From: Ichthyophis bannanicus
Lineage: Eukaryota; Chordata; Amphibia; Gymnophiona; Ichthyophiidae
DNA length: 64,000 nucleotides
Direction of reading: 5' to 3'
Assembly (NCBI GenBank): GCA_033557465.1
Contig: CM066041.1
Span: 157,889,532 to 157,953,531, forward strand
Below, piece by piece: positions 55,476 through 64,000 of the stretch. Position numbers and translations under genes: made by a program. The notes beneath the pieces are model-generated. The model was not told where the DNA came from. It made no database searches and saw nothing but the letters and a program-made list of their open reading frames with translations. The first letter of the stretch is position 1, and every line of letters begins with the position of its first letter.

Positions 55476-55582
55476 ACATAGCGAAAAGACAGCAAAAAAT
55501 TTGCAAAAACTAAATCATATGACTGCAACTCCACGGGGAGGAGGGAGGGTTGTGAGGACTGATTCCTGCTGCTCCTGGAGAA

Positions 55583-55649
55583 CACCTGTTACAGGTGAGT
55601 AACTACGCTTTCTCCAGGACCAAGCAGGAAGTCAGTCCTCACATATGGG
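55583..55649. repeat. DIRS-E internal complementary region (ICR)
   Basis: 55583-55608 is the exact reverse complement of the first 26 bases of the element (55285-55310). 55609-55649 is the reverse complement of its last about 41 bases (to 61065). The ICR therefore encodes the circle junction, the known role of this region in DIRS replication. Confidence 0.93.
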
Positions 55650-55786
55650 ACTCCCAAGCTTAAGGCTACCGGAGACCCCAAGCACAAAAATGAGCTCCCT
55701 CTAGCTCAGCAGCACAGAAGGAAGGAATCTTCTCTGAGTAATCTCCAACCGGTAGCCCAACATCCGGGATGGAGGGTAGGAGTTGC

Positions 55787-56870
55787 TTAAACCTCGAAGA
55801 GATTACGGAGGACTGCCTGTCCGAAAGCACTGTCCCTGCGGGACTCCCTCTCGAGGCAGTAATGGGTTGCAAAGGTCTGGCTCGAAGACCAAGTAGCGGC
55901 CCGGCAGATGTCTGCCAATGGAACAGAGCGGAGGTAAGCCACTGACGCAGCCTTCGCCCTAACCCGATGAGCCGTGACTCGACTTTCCAACGAGAGGCCT
56001 GCCGCCGCATAAGTCCAAGCGATACAGTCAGCTACCCAGATGGACAGAGTACGCTTGGAGACAGGGAGCCCTAATTTATTAGGGTCGTAAGACAGGAAGA
56101 GCTGAACAGTCTTACGGTGCTCCCGCGTACGATCCAGGTAGAAGTTCAGCGCCCTTCTACAGTCCAGGGTATGCAAGACCATCTCAGCTCGGCTGGAGTG
56201 CGGCCTGGGAAAGAAGGTCGGAAGCACCACCTCCTGATTGATGTGAAAAGGGGAGACCACTTTTGGAAGAAACTTAGGGTGAGTCCGCAGGACTACCCTG
56301 TTCTTGTAGAACCTAGTGTAAGGGGGATCAGACACTAGGGCCTGCAGTTCACTAACGCGTCTAGCGGAAGTGAGGGCTACCAGGAATAAGGTTTTCCAAG
56401 AAAGAAAACGGAGAGGACAGGTAGCCATGGGTTCAAAAGGCGGACAGGTGATCCGCTGTAAAACCACGTTCAGGTCCCAGTCGGGGGCTGGGGGGCGCAA
56501 AGGTGGTTTAAGGAGAAGGAGACCTCGGGAGAACCGTGCCACGAGAGGGTGGCCGGAAAGAAGCCCGCCTTCCACCGGCACATGATGTGCAGAAATAGCA
56601 CTGAGGTGAACTCTGACCGAGTTGGACTTCAGACCAAGATTGGAGAGGGAAAGCAAGTACTGCAAGACCACTGACACCGAGCAGGAGAAGGGGTCATGAG
56701 ACTGCTGAGTACACCAGGCGGAGAAGCGACGCCATTTAAGGGCGTAGGATTTCCGGGTAGAGGGTCGCCTGGAAGCTAGCACGACCTCTTCCACCTCTGG
56801 AGGCAGCAGGAGGGGAGCAAGGACTACCCTTTCAGCAGCCAGGCCATCAGATGAAGAGATCTGAGGTTGG
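55787..56870 (-). CDS. DIRS-E tyrosine recombinase (intact)
   Basis: Integrates the circular DIRS DNA. The domain is the last about 355 residues of a 957-codon open frame that begins at 58660. Order: SRRPSTRKSYALKWRRFS and GLKSNSVRVHLSAISAHH (N-terminal arm), CPLRFLSWKTLFLVA, the catalytic Arg block LTSARRVSELQAL (about 56357), DPPYTRFYKNRVVLRTHPK, KVVSPFHINQEVVLPTFF, LHTLDCRRALNFYLDRT, the HxxR motif in VTAHRVRAKAASVAYLR (about 55970), and FATHYCLERESRRDSAFG with nucleophile Tyr at 55859-55861. It ends VLRNLFEV. No stop or frame break. The start is uncertain because the upstream 600 codons overlap RT-RNase H in another frame. Confidence 0.92.
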
Positions 56871-59046
56871 GGTGTAGGAGAGACCCCTGATCCTGGGTCA
56901 GGAGATCGGGTTGAAACCCCAGAGGCAATGGAGTATCTACCGCCAGTTGCATCAGAAGCGGGAACCACGGTTGCCTGGGCCACCGGGGAGCTATCAGGAT
57001 TATCGAAGCCTTGTCCTGGAGAACCTTGAAAAGTGTTAGAGACACTAGCGGCATGGGAGGAAAGGCATACAGAAGGCCCGTGGACCATGAAAGCAGAAAA
57101 GCATCCGCCGCTACTCGGAGGGGATGCGGTTCCCGAGAGCAGAACCGAGGAAGTTGCCTGTTCAGAGGACTGGCAAAGAGATCCAGCGTGGGGAGGCCCC
57201 ACCGGAGAAAGATCCTTTGAACCACCAACGGGTCCAATCTCCACTCGTGTGGTTGGAGGATTCTGCTCAGTTTGTCTGCCAGGTAATTTTCTTGACCTGG
57301 GAGATAGACAGCTTTGAGGAGGATTCCTCGGCCAACGGCCCAAGCGCAGAGCTTTTGCGCTTCTCGACAGAGAAGGAAGGAGCCCGTGCCCCCCTGTTTG
57401 TTCACGTAGAACATGGCCACTTGATTGTCCGTCTGGACGAGGACGGACTGGCGAGTGGTAAGGTGGGAGAAGGCCCGGAGAGCCAGGCGGATCGCTCTGA
57501 GCTCCAGGAAGTTGATCTGCTGGGCAGATTCCCACGGGGTCCAGAGGCCCTGAGTACATGTCCCTTGGCAATGTGCTCCCCAACCCAGGAGAGAAGCGTC
57601 GGTCGTCAGTACCTGAACAGGCGGAGGAGACTGAAAGGGCATTCCGAGCACTAGGTTGGGCAGATGAAGCCACCACCGTAGAGAAGAGACCAGCGGGCTG
57701 GAGATTCGTACTGAGTCCGCTAGTCTCCCCGAGGCCTGACGCCATTGTGAGCGAAGGTACCATTGGGCAGGCCGCATATTCAGGCGGGCATTGGGGGTCA
57801 CATGGACCGTGGAAGCCATATGGCCGAGCAGTTTCAGAAAGTGCCTGGCCGAGACCCGGGAATGGCTGCGGAAGTGGCTGGCTAGAGCCATGAGCCGTTG
57901 CGCCCTGTCGAGCGGCAGAAAGGCGCGCGCTTGAAGCGTGTTTAACCTGGCGCCGATGAACTCGAGATCCTGAGAGGGGAGCAAAGTGGACTTTGCGAAG
58001 TTTATGACAAAGCCCAGGTACTGGAGCAGAGTCACAGTACGTTGCGTGGCGTGAGTGGCCTCCGTGGAGGATGGAGCTCTGATGAGCCAGTCGTCTAGGT
58101 AAGGGAAGACAAAGAGGCCTTGAAGCCGGAGATAAGCCGCCACCACTGCGAGACATTTTGTGAAGACTCGTGGTGCGGAGGATAGGCCAAAGGGCAGTAC
58201 TCTGTACTGGTAATGATTGCCCGCCACCACAAACCTTAGGTATTGTCGGTGGCTTGGGTGGATGAGGATGTGAGTATAGGCATCCTTTAGATCCAAGGAG
58301 CATAGCCAATCTCCCTGCTGGAGGTAGGGCAGCAGGATTCCAAGGGTAAGCATCTTGAACTTTTCCCTTTCCAGGAACTTGTTGAGGTTCCGCAAGTCCA
58401 GGATGGGTCTGAGGCCTCCAGTACGCTTTGGTATCAGGAAGTACCTGGAATAGAAGCCTTGACCTCTCAGGTGGTGGGGCACCGGCTCCACTGCCTGTTC
58501 CTGAAGAAGACCTGCCAACTCTTGAAGGAGCAAGTCCCGATGAAGAGGGGGTCGCAGAGGCTCCCCTGGAAAGTAGGGGGGAGGTACCTGGTGGAAGTGT
58601 AGAAGATAGCCCTCTCGGACTATGTGGAGCACCCAGGTATCTGACGTGATGTTGGACCACCTGTGGGCAAAGTGGACCAGCCGGACTCCCGTGCTGAGAG
58701 ACACCAGCGGAGGGGGAGAGGCTATGCTGAAAGAGTCAAAAACCCCCACCCTGCGGAGCAGGGGCCGGTGGCGCAGGCTTGGGGGCTTGCTGCCTACGGG
58801 ACCCGTTACCCCGTCCCTTGGCCTGCTGACCCTGTTGGGGAGCTGCTGAGGCCTGATAATGAGGGTAGTGTTTATAGAAAGCCGCCTTCCTCGGGTAAAA
58901 GGGCTTTTTCCCCGAGCCCTTCTTCTTCTGGGAAGGGGCAGAGGTTTTCCTGGAGAGCCGAGTCCTGGTGAGAGTCTCTGTCTCGAGTTGTGCAGCCTTC
59001 TCGTCCATAGGTTTGCCAAAGAGGTTTTCACCTCTGCAGGGGACAT
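56824..59046 (-). CDS. DIRS-E reverse transcriptase-RNase H with MT-like C-terminus (intact)
   Basis: Makes DIRS cDNA. 740 codons from the first Met; recognisable RT homology starts near residue 110 (HFAHRWSNITSDTWVLHIV), so the first about 100 codons, which overlap gag, may be untranslated. RT: GFYSRYFLIPKRTGGLRP, LDLRNLNKFLEREKFKM, SLDLKDAYTHILIHP, YQYRVLPFGLSSAPRVF and YLDD at about residue 316 (58090-58101). RNase H: TTDAS (D483), ELRAI (about E513), QTDNQVAMFYVNKQGG (about 539) and LADKLSRIL (about 588). MT-like: DLFASPLNRQLPRF, DAFLLSWSTGLLYAFPPMP, IILIAPRWPRQPWFP. It ends AWLLKG, overlapping the recombinase start region. Confidence 0.93.
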   Translation of the reverse strand: MSPAEVKTSLANLWTRRLHNSRQRLSPGLGSPGKPLPLPRRRRARGKSPFTRGRRLSINTTLIIRPQQLPNRVSRPRDGVTGPVGSKPPSLRHRPLLRRVGVFDSFSIASPPPLVSLSTGVRLVHFAHRWSNITSDTWVLHIVREGYLLHFHQVPPPYFPGEPLRPPLHRDLLLQELAGLLQEQAVEPVPHHLRGQGFYSRYFLIPKRTGGLRPILDLRNLNKFLEREKFKMLTLGILLPYLQQGDWLCSLDLKDAYTHILIHPSHRQYLRFVVAGNHYQYRVLPFGLSSAPRVFTKCLAVVAAYLRLQGLFVFPYLDDWLIRAPSSTEATHATQRTVTLLQYLGFVINFAKSTLLPSQDLEFIGARLNTLQARAFLPLDRAQRLMALASHFRSHSRVSARHFLKLLGHMASTVHVTPNARLNMRPAQWYLRSQWRQASGRLADSVRISSPLVSSLRWWLHLPNLVLGMPFQSPPPVQVLTTDASLLGWGAHCQGTCTQGLWTPWESAQQINFLELRAIRLALRAFSHLTTRQSVLVQTDNQVAMFYVNKQGGTGSFLLCREAQKLCAWAVGRGILLKAVYLPGQENYLADKLSRILQPHEWRLDPLVVQRIFLRWGLPTLDLFASPLNRQLPRFCSREPHPLRVAADAFLLSWSTGLLYAFPPMPLVSLTLFKVLQDKASIILIAPRWPRQPWFPLLMQLAVDTPLPLGFQPDLLTQDQGSLLHPNLRSLHLMAWLLKG

Positions 59047-60659
59047 CGACCAACTTGTCCTGCACCCAGGGCTCGAGGTCGGAGGACTGAAGCCAAGCCT
59101 GTCGGCAGGCTTCGATGCCGGCTGCGGCTACCCGAGCCGATGCCTCAAAGCCATCGTAGGCTGCTCGAGAGATAAACTTTGAGCACTCCCGAATACCGGT
59201 GGACAGGGCCAGGAACCTCCGCAAAGGTTCCTCGGAGAGACCAGCAGAGAATCCGGCTATTTCTTTAGCCAGGTCCCTGAGATACATGCCCATGTAGAGC
59301 TGGTAAGTCTGGACCCGACAAGCAAGCATAGAGCCCTGGAAACACTTCTTACCGATGCCATCCAGGCTACGGGCTTCCCTGCCGGGAGGCACCGAGGAGT
59401 GCATCTTCTGGCTCTTGAGCCTATGCATGGCCGATTCCACCACCATGGAGTGGTGCGGCAGCTGTGCTTTTTGGAAGCCAGGGCTCTTGCGGACTCGATA
59501 TATGGCATCGACCCGCTTGCTTAATACCGGCGACGACGCCGGGCTCTCCCACATGCGGAAGAGAAGTCGTTCCAGCATCGGAGGAACCGGTACAGTAAAA
59601 TGCTCCTTTGCAGGAGAGTCATACTGGAGGGCATCGAGCTCTTCGGCTCGAGGCTCCTCCTCGGGATCCGCAGGGAAGGCCAAGGCCTTGGCCATATCCC
59701 TCACGAAGTCCGAGAACCGTGCATCCTCCGGGGGGGACTGTCTCTGAGGTTCGGACTCGGGGGAGTCCGAAGGGATACACCGAGTCCGAAAAGAATCAGG
59801 TGACTCTTCCACCTCGGATTCCCAGGGCGGACTCCTCGGAGGAGTCGAGCGGCTCAGGCCGGGCGGGCACAGACGCCGTCCGCCCCGACGCCGAGGGAGT
59901 CGGCGTCGACGACCTCAGCCCCGAACGGGAGGCCGAAGGGGACCTCGACCGAGGATCGACTCGAGCCCGCATGGACTCGAGGATCGGCTCGGTCTCCGGG
60001 GTCGACTTAGACGTCGACGTCCCGGCGGTCAGGGCAGAAGCGCCAGCGAGGCCAGCGATCAATGCCCGCTGCTGGTCCATGAAGGCAGCCAGGCTGCTCT
60101 CCAAGGCCGTCAACCTGAGTCCGAACTCAGGAGACCCAGCAGCCCCCGACTCGGGCCCCGACGGCGTCGGGCCCGACGTCGGACACCTCGGAGGCGAGTC
60201 CACGAGGACAACAGGACTTACGTGAGCAGACGAGTCCATCTCCAGACGAGGCTGTTTGGACGGCCGCTCCAGCTCCAAAGACCCGGGACGGCTATCGGGG
60301 CTATGCGACCTGGCCCTCGCGGAGCCAGGAGCGTCCACCGACGCCGTCCTCACGGGTTTCTTCCTCCGATGATGCTCCCGGGTAGGAGACCCCCTCTCAG
60401 AGGAGCTCCGACGGTGTTCAGAGCCAGATTCCCTGGACACCGACGCCTCTGACGAGGTCCGGGTATGGCTGGGGTCAGAGAAGATTCTCTCCCTCTGATG
60501 CTTCCGACTCCGCAAGGATTTGGCGGACATCTTGCCACAGGCTCCACAGATCATTTCTTCATGATCTGGGCCCAGGCAACGGAGGCAGCAATCATGTGTG
60601 TCAGTAAGAGACATAAATTTCTTACACTTAACACACTTTTTAAAGCCACTGGCGGCCAT
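58736..60659 (-). pseudogene. DIRS-E Gag, one single-base frameshift
   Basis: ATG 60659 (MAASGFKKCVKCKKFM) opens the zinc module SLTDTHDCCLRCLGPDHE then CGACGKMSAKSL. A Ser/Arg-rich segment with many RSxS/RSHSPDS motifs follows, then a short helix (LTALESSLAAFMDQQR). One extra base in a C-run (plus strand about 59827) shifts the frame after SSEES; DIRS-C lacks it. The downstream frame is open for 358 codons: SPPEDARFSDFVRDMAKAL, SPGFQKAQLPHHSMVVESAM, QTYQLYMGMYLRDLAKEIAG, CSKFISRAAYDGFEASA, ENLFGKPMDEKAAQ, then a basic Gln/Lys/Pro tail ending GGGF. It would coat DIRS RNA. The 5' leader lies at 60660-60890. Confidence 0.9.
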
Positions 60660-60889
60660 CGGGGGAAAAAGGGCCCCTGCGAGGTCGAACGTTCGTGCCG
60701 CCAGGGAAAAGTGAAAAAAGCGCGAATTTGTCACTAAGGACAGAAAAAACAAAAAGAAGGGGAGGCCTCGCAACCGGCGTCGCGAGGCCGGACGGAAAAG
60801 GGACCGGCGTCGAACCGAAGAAAATAATAAAATAATAAAGAAAAATCAACTTTTCAGCAGTGACTAGTAGACAGCGTCTGTAGGGCTCC

Positions 60890-61065
60890 GCGGAAAAAAG
60901 AAGACTGGCCAAGATGGCACCTTTGGGCAGGAAGGGGACCGCGCATGCGCGCTGCAATTCCCAAAGGCTTTCTTTGAAAGCTGGGGAAAATTGCTCCGCG
61001 AGGGTTCCGTCGGCGCCGACGTCACCCATATGTGAGGACTGACTTCCTGCTTGGTCCTGGAGAAA
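60890..61065 (-). repeat. DIRS-E right inverted terminal repeat
   Basis: Mirror of 55309-55475, with GTCGGCGCCGAC at 61009-61020 directly next to GACGTCA (61018-61024). It ends TGGTCCTGGAGAAA at the host junction. It faces the gag gene and may hold the promoter; the CRE-like TGACGTC is suggestive only. Confidence 0.9.
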
Positions 61066-61903
61066 GTGCCTTGCTGACACTTGGACCTGCGACTCACTTG
61101 ACATGCCAGGGCCAGAAGCCTCTTTGCCCTGTCTTCTGGTAGCTAGGCCCTTGCCTGAAGGGTATCGAGTCTTGCCCCAATGAACTCTAGTTGTTGAGTA
61201 GGAACAAGGCTGGACTTGGAGTAATTGATTACAAACCCCAGATGCTGGAGCACCTCGATGGTGCGGGATGTGGCCTGATTGGCTGAAGTGGCTCTGATGA
61301 GCCAGTCGTCTAGGTAGGGGAAGACAAAAACCCCTTGAAGTCTGAGAAAGGTGGCCACCACCGCCAGGCATTTTGTGAATACCCTGGGGGCAGAGGCCAG
61401 GCCAAAGGGAAGTACCCTGTACTGGTAGTGATTGCCTCCCACCACAAAGCGCAGATACTGCCTGTGGTCTGGTTTATTAGTATGTGTATATACGCATCCT
61501 TTAGGTCCAAGGAGCATAGCCAGTCCCCTTGGCGGAGGTAAGGCAGCAATATTCCAAGTGAGAACATCTTGAATTTCTCCCTCACCAGGAATTTGTTTAA
61601 GTTGCGCAGGTTGAGGATGGGTCTGAGGCCTCCTGTCCTTTTTGGTACCAGAAAGCATCTGGAATAGAAGCCCTTGCCCTGAAGGTGGTGGGGCACCGGT
61701 TCTACCGCCTGATCCTCGAGAAGACCTGCCAACTCCTTCTGAAGGTGGTCCCAGTGAAGGAGAGACCTGAGGGGCTCTCCTGGGAAATAAGGAGGAGGTA
61801 CCTGGGTCAACTGAAGCCCTGATGGACTATCTGCAGGACCCAGGCATCGGTGGTGATGGCTGTCCATCTGTGGGCATACAGGGCAAGCCTTCCTCCTCTG
61901 CAT
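61066..61903 (-). pseudogene. DIRS-F reverse transcriptase (upstream part)
   Basis: From 61903: QVPPPYFPGEPLRSLLHW, GKGFYSRCFLVPKRTGGLRP, LNLRNLNKFLVREKFKM and DWLCSLDLKDAYIHILI, then a frame change near 61480 to HRQYLRFVVGGNHYQYRV, LPFGLASAPRVFTKCLAV and VFVFPYLDDWLIRAT (YLDD intact near 61300). It ends ARLDTLQARA with a stop at 61143. It continues after DIRS-E at 55284. Confidence 0.85.
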
Positions 61904-62099
61904 TGCCTGTCCCCTGTGGGGAGAGGGGCCATGCTGTGAAAGTCAAAAGCCACCCCCAAGCTGGGCCGGAGCTGGTGCCTGGAGTTAGGGGGCTTTCTGC
62001 TTACGGGGCCATGCCCCTGTCCCTTGGCCTGCTTCCCGTTGGGGAGCCGGGGAGGCCTGAAAATGGGGGTAGCTTCAGTAAGCAGTACCCTTCCTCGGG

Positions 62100-63838
62100 T
62101 AAAAGGGCTTCTTACCCAAGCCCTTCTTCTTAGAAGGGGCAGAGGTCTTCTTTGAGAGCAGTGTCCTCGTCATGTACTTGGACTCTATTTCCGCAGCCTT
62201 GTCGGTCATGGGTTTGCCAAAGAGGTTCTCTCCTTGGCATGGGACATTGACCAACTTGTCTTAAACCCATTGTTCGAGGTCCGACGACTGTAGCCATGCT
62301 TGGTGGCATGCACCGATGCTAGCTGCAGCTACCCAGGCCGACGACTCAAACCCGTCATAGGCTGCTCGAGTCATGAACTTCGAGCACTCATGGATTCCAG
62401 TGGACAGGCTCTTGAAGCACTGCAAAGGTTCCTCGGAGAGACCAGCCGAGAACCCGGCGAGTTCCTTCGCCAGATCCCTCAGGTATATGCCCATCTACAG
62501 CTGGTAGGCCTGGATTCGACAGGTCAGCACTGAACCCTGGAAGCACTTCTTGCTGAGGGCATCCAAGTTGTGGGCCTTCCTGCCAGGAGGCACCGAGGAA
62601 TGCATCTTCTGGCTCTTCAGCCTGCGCATGGCCAATTCCACAACCATAGAGTTGTGCGGCAATTGCGCCTTTTGAAATCCAGGGCTCTTATGGACTCGAT
62701 CCGTTGTTTGCTGATCACCGGCACTGACGCCGGTGTCTCCCACATGCGGAGCATCAGTCATTCCAGGACCAGAGGCACGGGTACAGTAAGGGCCTCCTGA
62801 GGGGGAGAGTCATACTGCAGGATCTCGAGCTCTTCGGCTCGAGGATCCTCCTCAGACTCCACAGGAAATGTCAAAGCCTTTGACATGTCCCTCACGAAGT
62901 CCAAGAACCTAGTGTCCCCTGGAGGGGACCTTCTCCAAGGTTCGGACACTGGGGAATCGGATGGGACGTCCCTGTGCTGACAGGTGTCCGGGGACTCTTC
63001 CTCCTCCGTCTCCCATCCCGATGCCTCTGAGGAGAAATCGATGAGCTCCGGCATTGACCACCCCGATGCCGGTGGCACCAGCGGCAACGATCTCAGCCCC
63101 GAGTGGGAAGCAGAGAGGGACCTCGGCCGAGGATCGACTCGATTCTGCATGGTCTCGAGATTCGGCTTGGCCTCCGGGGTCGACTTAGTCGGTGGCCCAG
63201 TGGTCGGGGCGGAAGGACCGGTGAGACCGGCAATCAGTGCCCGCTGCTGCTCCATGAAGGCAGACATACTGCGCTCCAGGGCCACCATTCTGAGACCAAA
63301 TTCAGAAGGCTCCGCAGCCACCAGGTCGGGTCCCGACGCCGGTTCCCCCAGAGGGGAGTCCTCGACAAGGACAGTTGTTACCTGCCTCGGCTGCTCCGAT
63401 TCCCATCGAGGAAGCTTCGCTGGACGCTCCATCTCCGAGGATCCGGGCCGGCGCTCGAGGCTCCGCAACTGGTCCCAGGAGGGACCAGGCTGTTCAGAAC
63501 CATCCAACGACGCCACCTTCAAGGATTTTTCTTCCTGCGATGTTCCCGCGAGGGAGACCCCCTCTCCGAGGAACCCTTACGACGCTCGGGCTCGGAGTGT
63601 GCCCCCGAGACGTAGAGGCCTCAGACGAGGTCCGGGCCCGCGAAGGTACGGACTCAGGAAAAATCCTATCATGCTGCTGCTGGCAGCTTCTCAGGGCCTT
63701 TGAGAACATCTTCCTACACGGGCCACAGACCTTCGGGTCATGGTCAGGCCCAAGGCACCGGAGACAGCAGTCATGTGTATCGACAAGGGACATTAGTTTA
63801 GCACACCAATCACATTTCTTAAACCCATTGGCAGCCAT
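62100..63838 (-). pseudogene. DIRS-F Gag, frame-broken
   Basis: ATG 63838 (MAANGFKKCDWCAKLM) opens SLVDTHDCCLRCLGPDHD and CGPCRKMFSKAL, then ends in another frame at 63494. The 254-codon stretch 63522-62758 carries LRMVALERSMSAFMEQQR, SPPGDTRFLDFVRDMSKAL and VEPLVLE-type text. Further pieces: SPGFQKAQLPHNSMVVELAM (about 62690) and MGIYLRDLAKELAGFSAGL (62494 on), ECSKFMTRAAYDGFESSA. A nonsense codon after QAYQL (about 62495) and one after LEQWV (62261) are visible. The leader continues to 64000. Confidence 0.85.
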
Positions 63839-64000
63839 GGGGGGAAAAAGGGCCCCTGCGAGGTCGAAGACCCGGGCTGCCAGTGAAAAAGAAAATGAGT
63901 GCGAACGCTAGTCACGAATGACAAAAAACGAAAAATCTAGCCAGACTCGATACGGTGTACCGAGCCGAAGGCGGGAAGGGGAACCGGTGTCGATCCGGTA

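Larger units (their letters stand above)
55285..61065 (-). mobile_element. DIRS-E, best-preserved DIRS (5781 bp)
   Basis: Exact ends are given by the host DIRS-F: …GGTGCAGAAA | GCGTAG… and …CTGGAGAAA | GTGCC…. No target duplication beyond the shared GAAA. Terminal inverted repeats (about 55309-55475 and 60890-61065) are near identical. The ICR is perfect against both ends. RT-RNase H (740 codons) and recombinase frames are intact; gag has one single-base frameshift. It is the youngest DIRS here and a possible source or near-source copy. Confidence 0.95.
52375..64000 (-). mobile_element. DIRS-F, interrupted by a LINE fragment and DIRS-E, cut by window end
   Basis: Left end GCTTAGTTACACACCTGTAA at 52375, after a host GAAA. 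Inverted repeat (52395-52560), ICR (about 52661-52730), recombinase, RT-RNase H, gag and a 5' leader running past 64000. A LINE piece (53501-53883) sits in the recombinase gene, and DIRS-E (55285-61065) in RNase H/RT. Same lineage as A, C and E, but older. Confidence 0.9.

Overview
This window is vertebrate nuclear DNA made almost entirely of transposable elements. I see no cellular gene, no spliced host exon, no rRNA and no free-standing tRNA. Six DIRS-type tyrosine-recombinase retrotransposons lie beside CR1/L2/RTE LINEs, a Penelope-like element, a Tigger/pogo DNA transposon, a tRNA-derived SINE and an endogenous retrovirus pol relic. This mix suggests an amphibian or another large, repeat-rich tetrapod genome. 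A caecilian would fit, because DIRS elements are known to be expanded there, but that is inference from repeat content and not read from the sequence.

Layout. 1-420 is a CR1-like LINE 3' end. 429-9299 is a Penelope-like element (PLE) with a 5' foldback, two about 500-bp direct terminal repeats (577-1072 and 8794-9299), an RT region and a GIY-YIG endonuclease. It is split by a GC-rich LTR-like insert (about 3608-4330) and by a complete Tigger transposon (6123-8323, TA duplication). Each terminal repeat carries a recognisable type I hammerhead ribozyme fold. 9303-14475 holds CR1-like LINE pieces on both strands and a small Harbinger-like MITE. 14847-20487 is DIRS-A (+). 20488-23404 and 34765-34900 are the two halves of a decayed retroviral pol, split by DIRS-B (-, 23405-34764), which is itself split by DIRS-C (-, 27870-33625). 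35292-40869 is DIRS-D (+), sitting inside an orphan DIRS terminus. 40894-42960 holds LINE 3' ends, a SINE and a PLE relic. 42965-47930 is the old DIRS-H (+). 47935-49268 is an RTE-like relic and 49808-51185 an L2/Rex1-like LINE (-). 52375-64000 is DIRS-F (-, running off the window), broken by a small LINE fragment with a 6-bp duplication and by DIRS-E (-, 55285-61065), the best preserved element here.

How the parts work together. A DIRS element encodes a zinc-finger Gag, a reverse transcriptase plus RNase H with a C-terminal methyltransferase-like segment, and a tyrosine recombinase that would integrate a circular DNA. The nested copies allow the element ends to be read to the base. In DIRS-E the internal complementary region (55583-55649) is the exact reverse complement of the right end joined to the left end, as expected if it templates closure of the circle. 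Five of six copies abut a host AAA at the same end, matching the AAA at the element's own junction.

The strongest leads are the hammerhead ribozymes in the PLE repeats, the DIRS end architecture (junction, E-box palindrome, CRE-like palindrome), a long second open frame overlapping DIRS RT-RNase H, and the recent-looking DIRS-E, whose only visible coding lesion is a single-base frameshift in gag.
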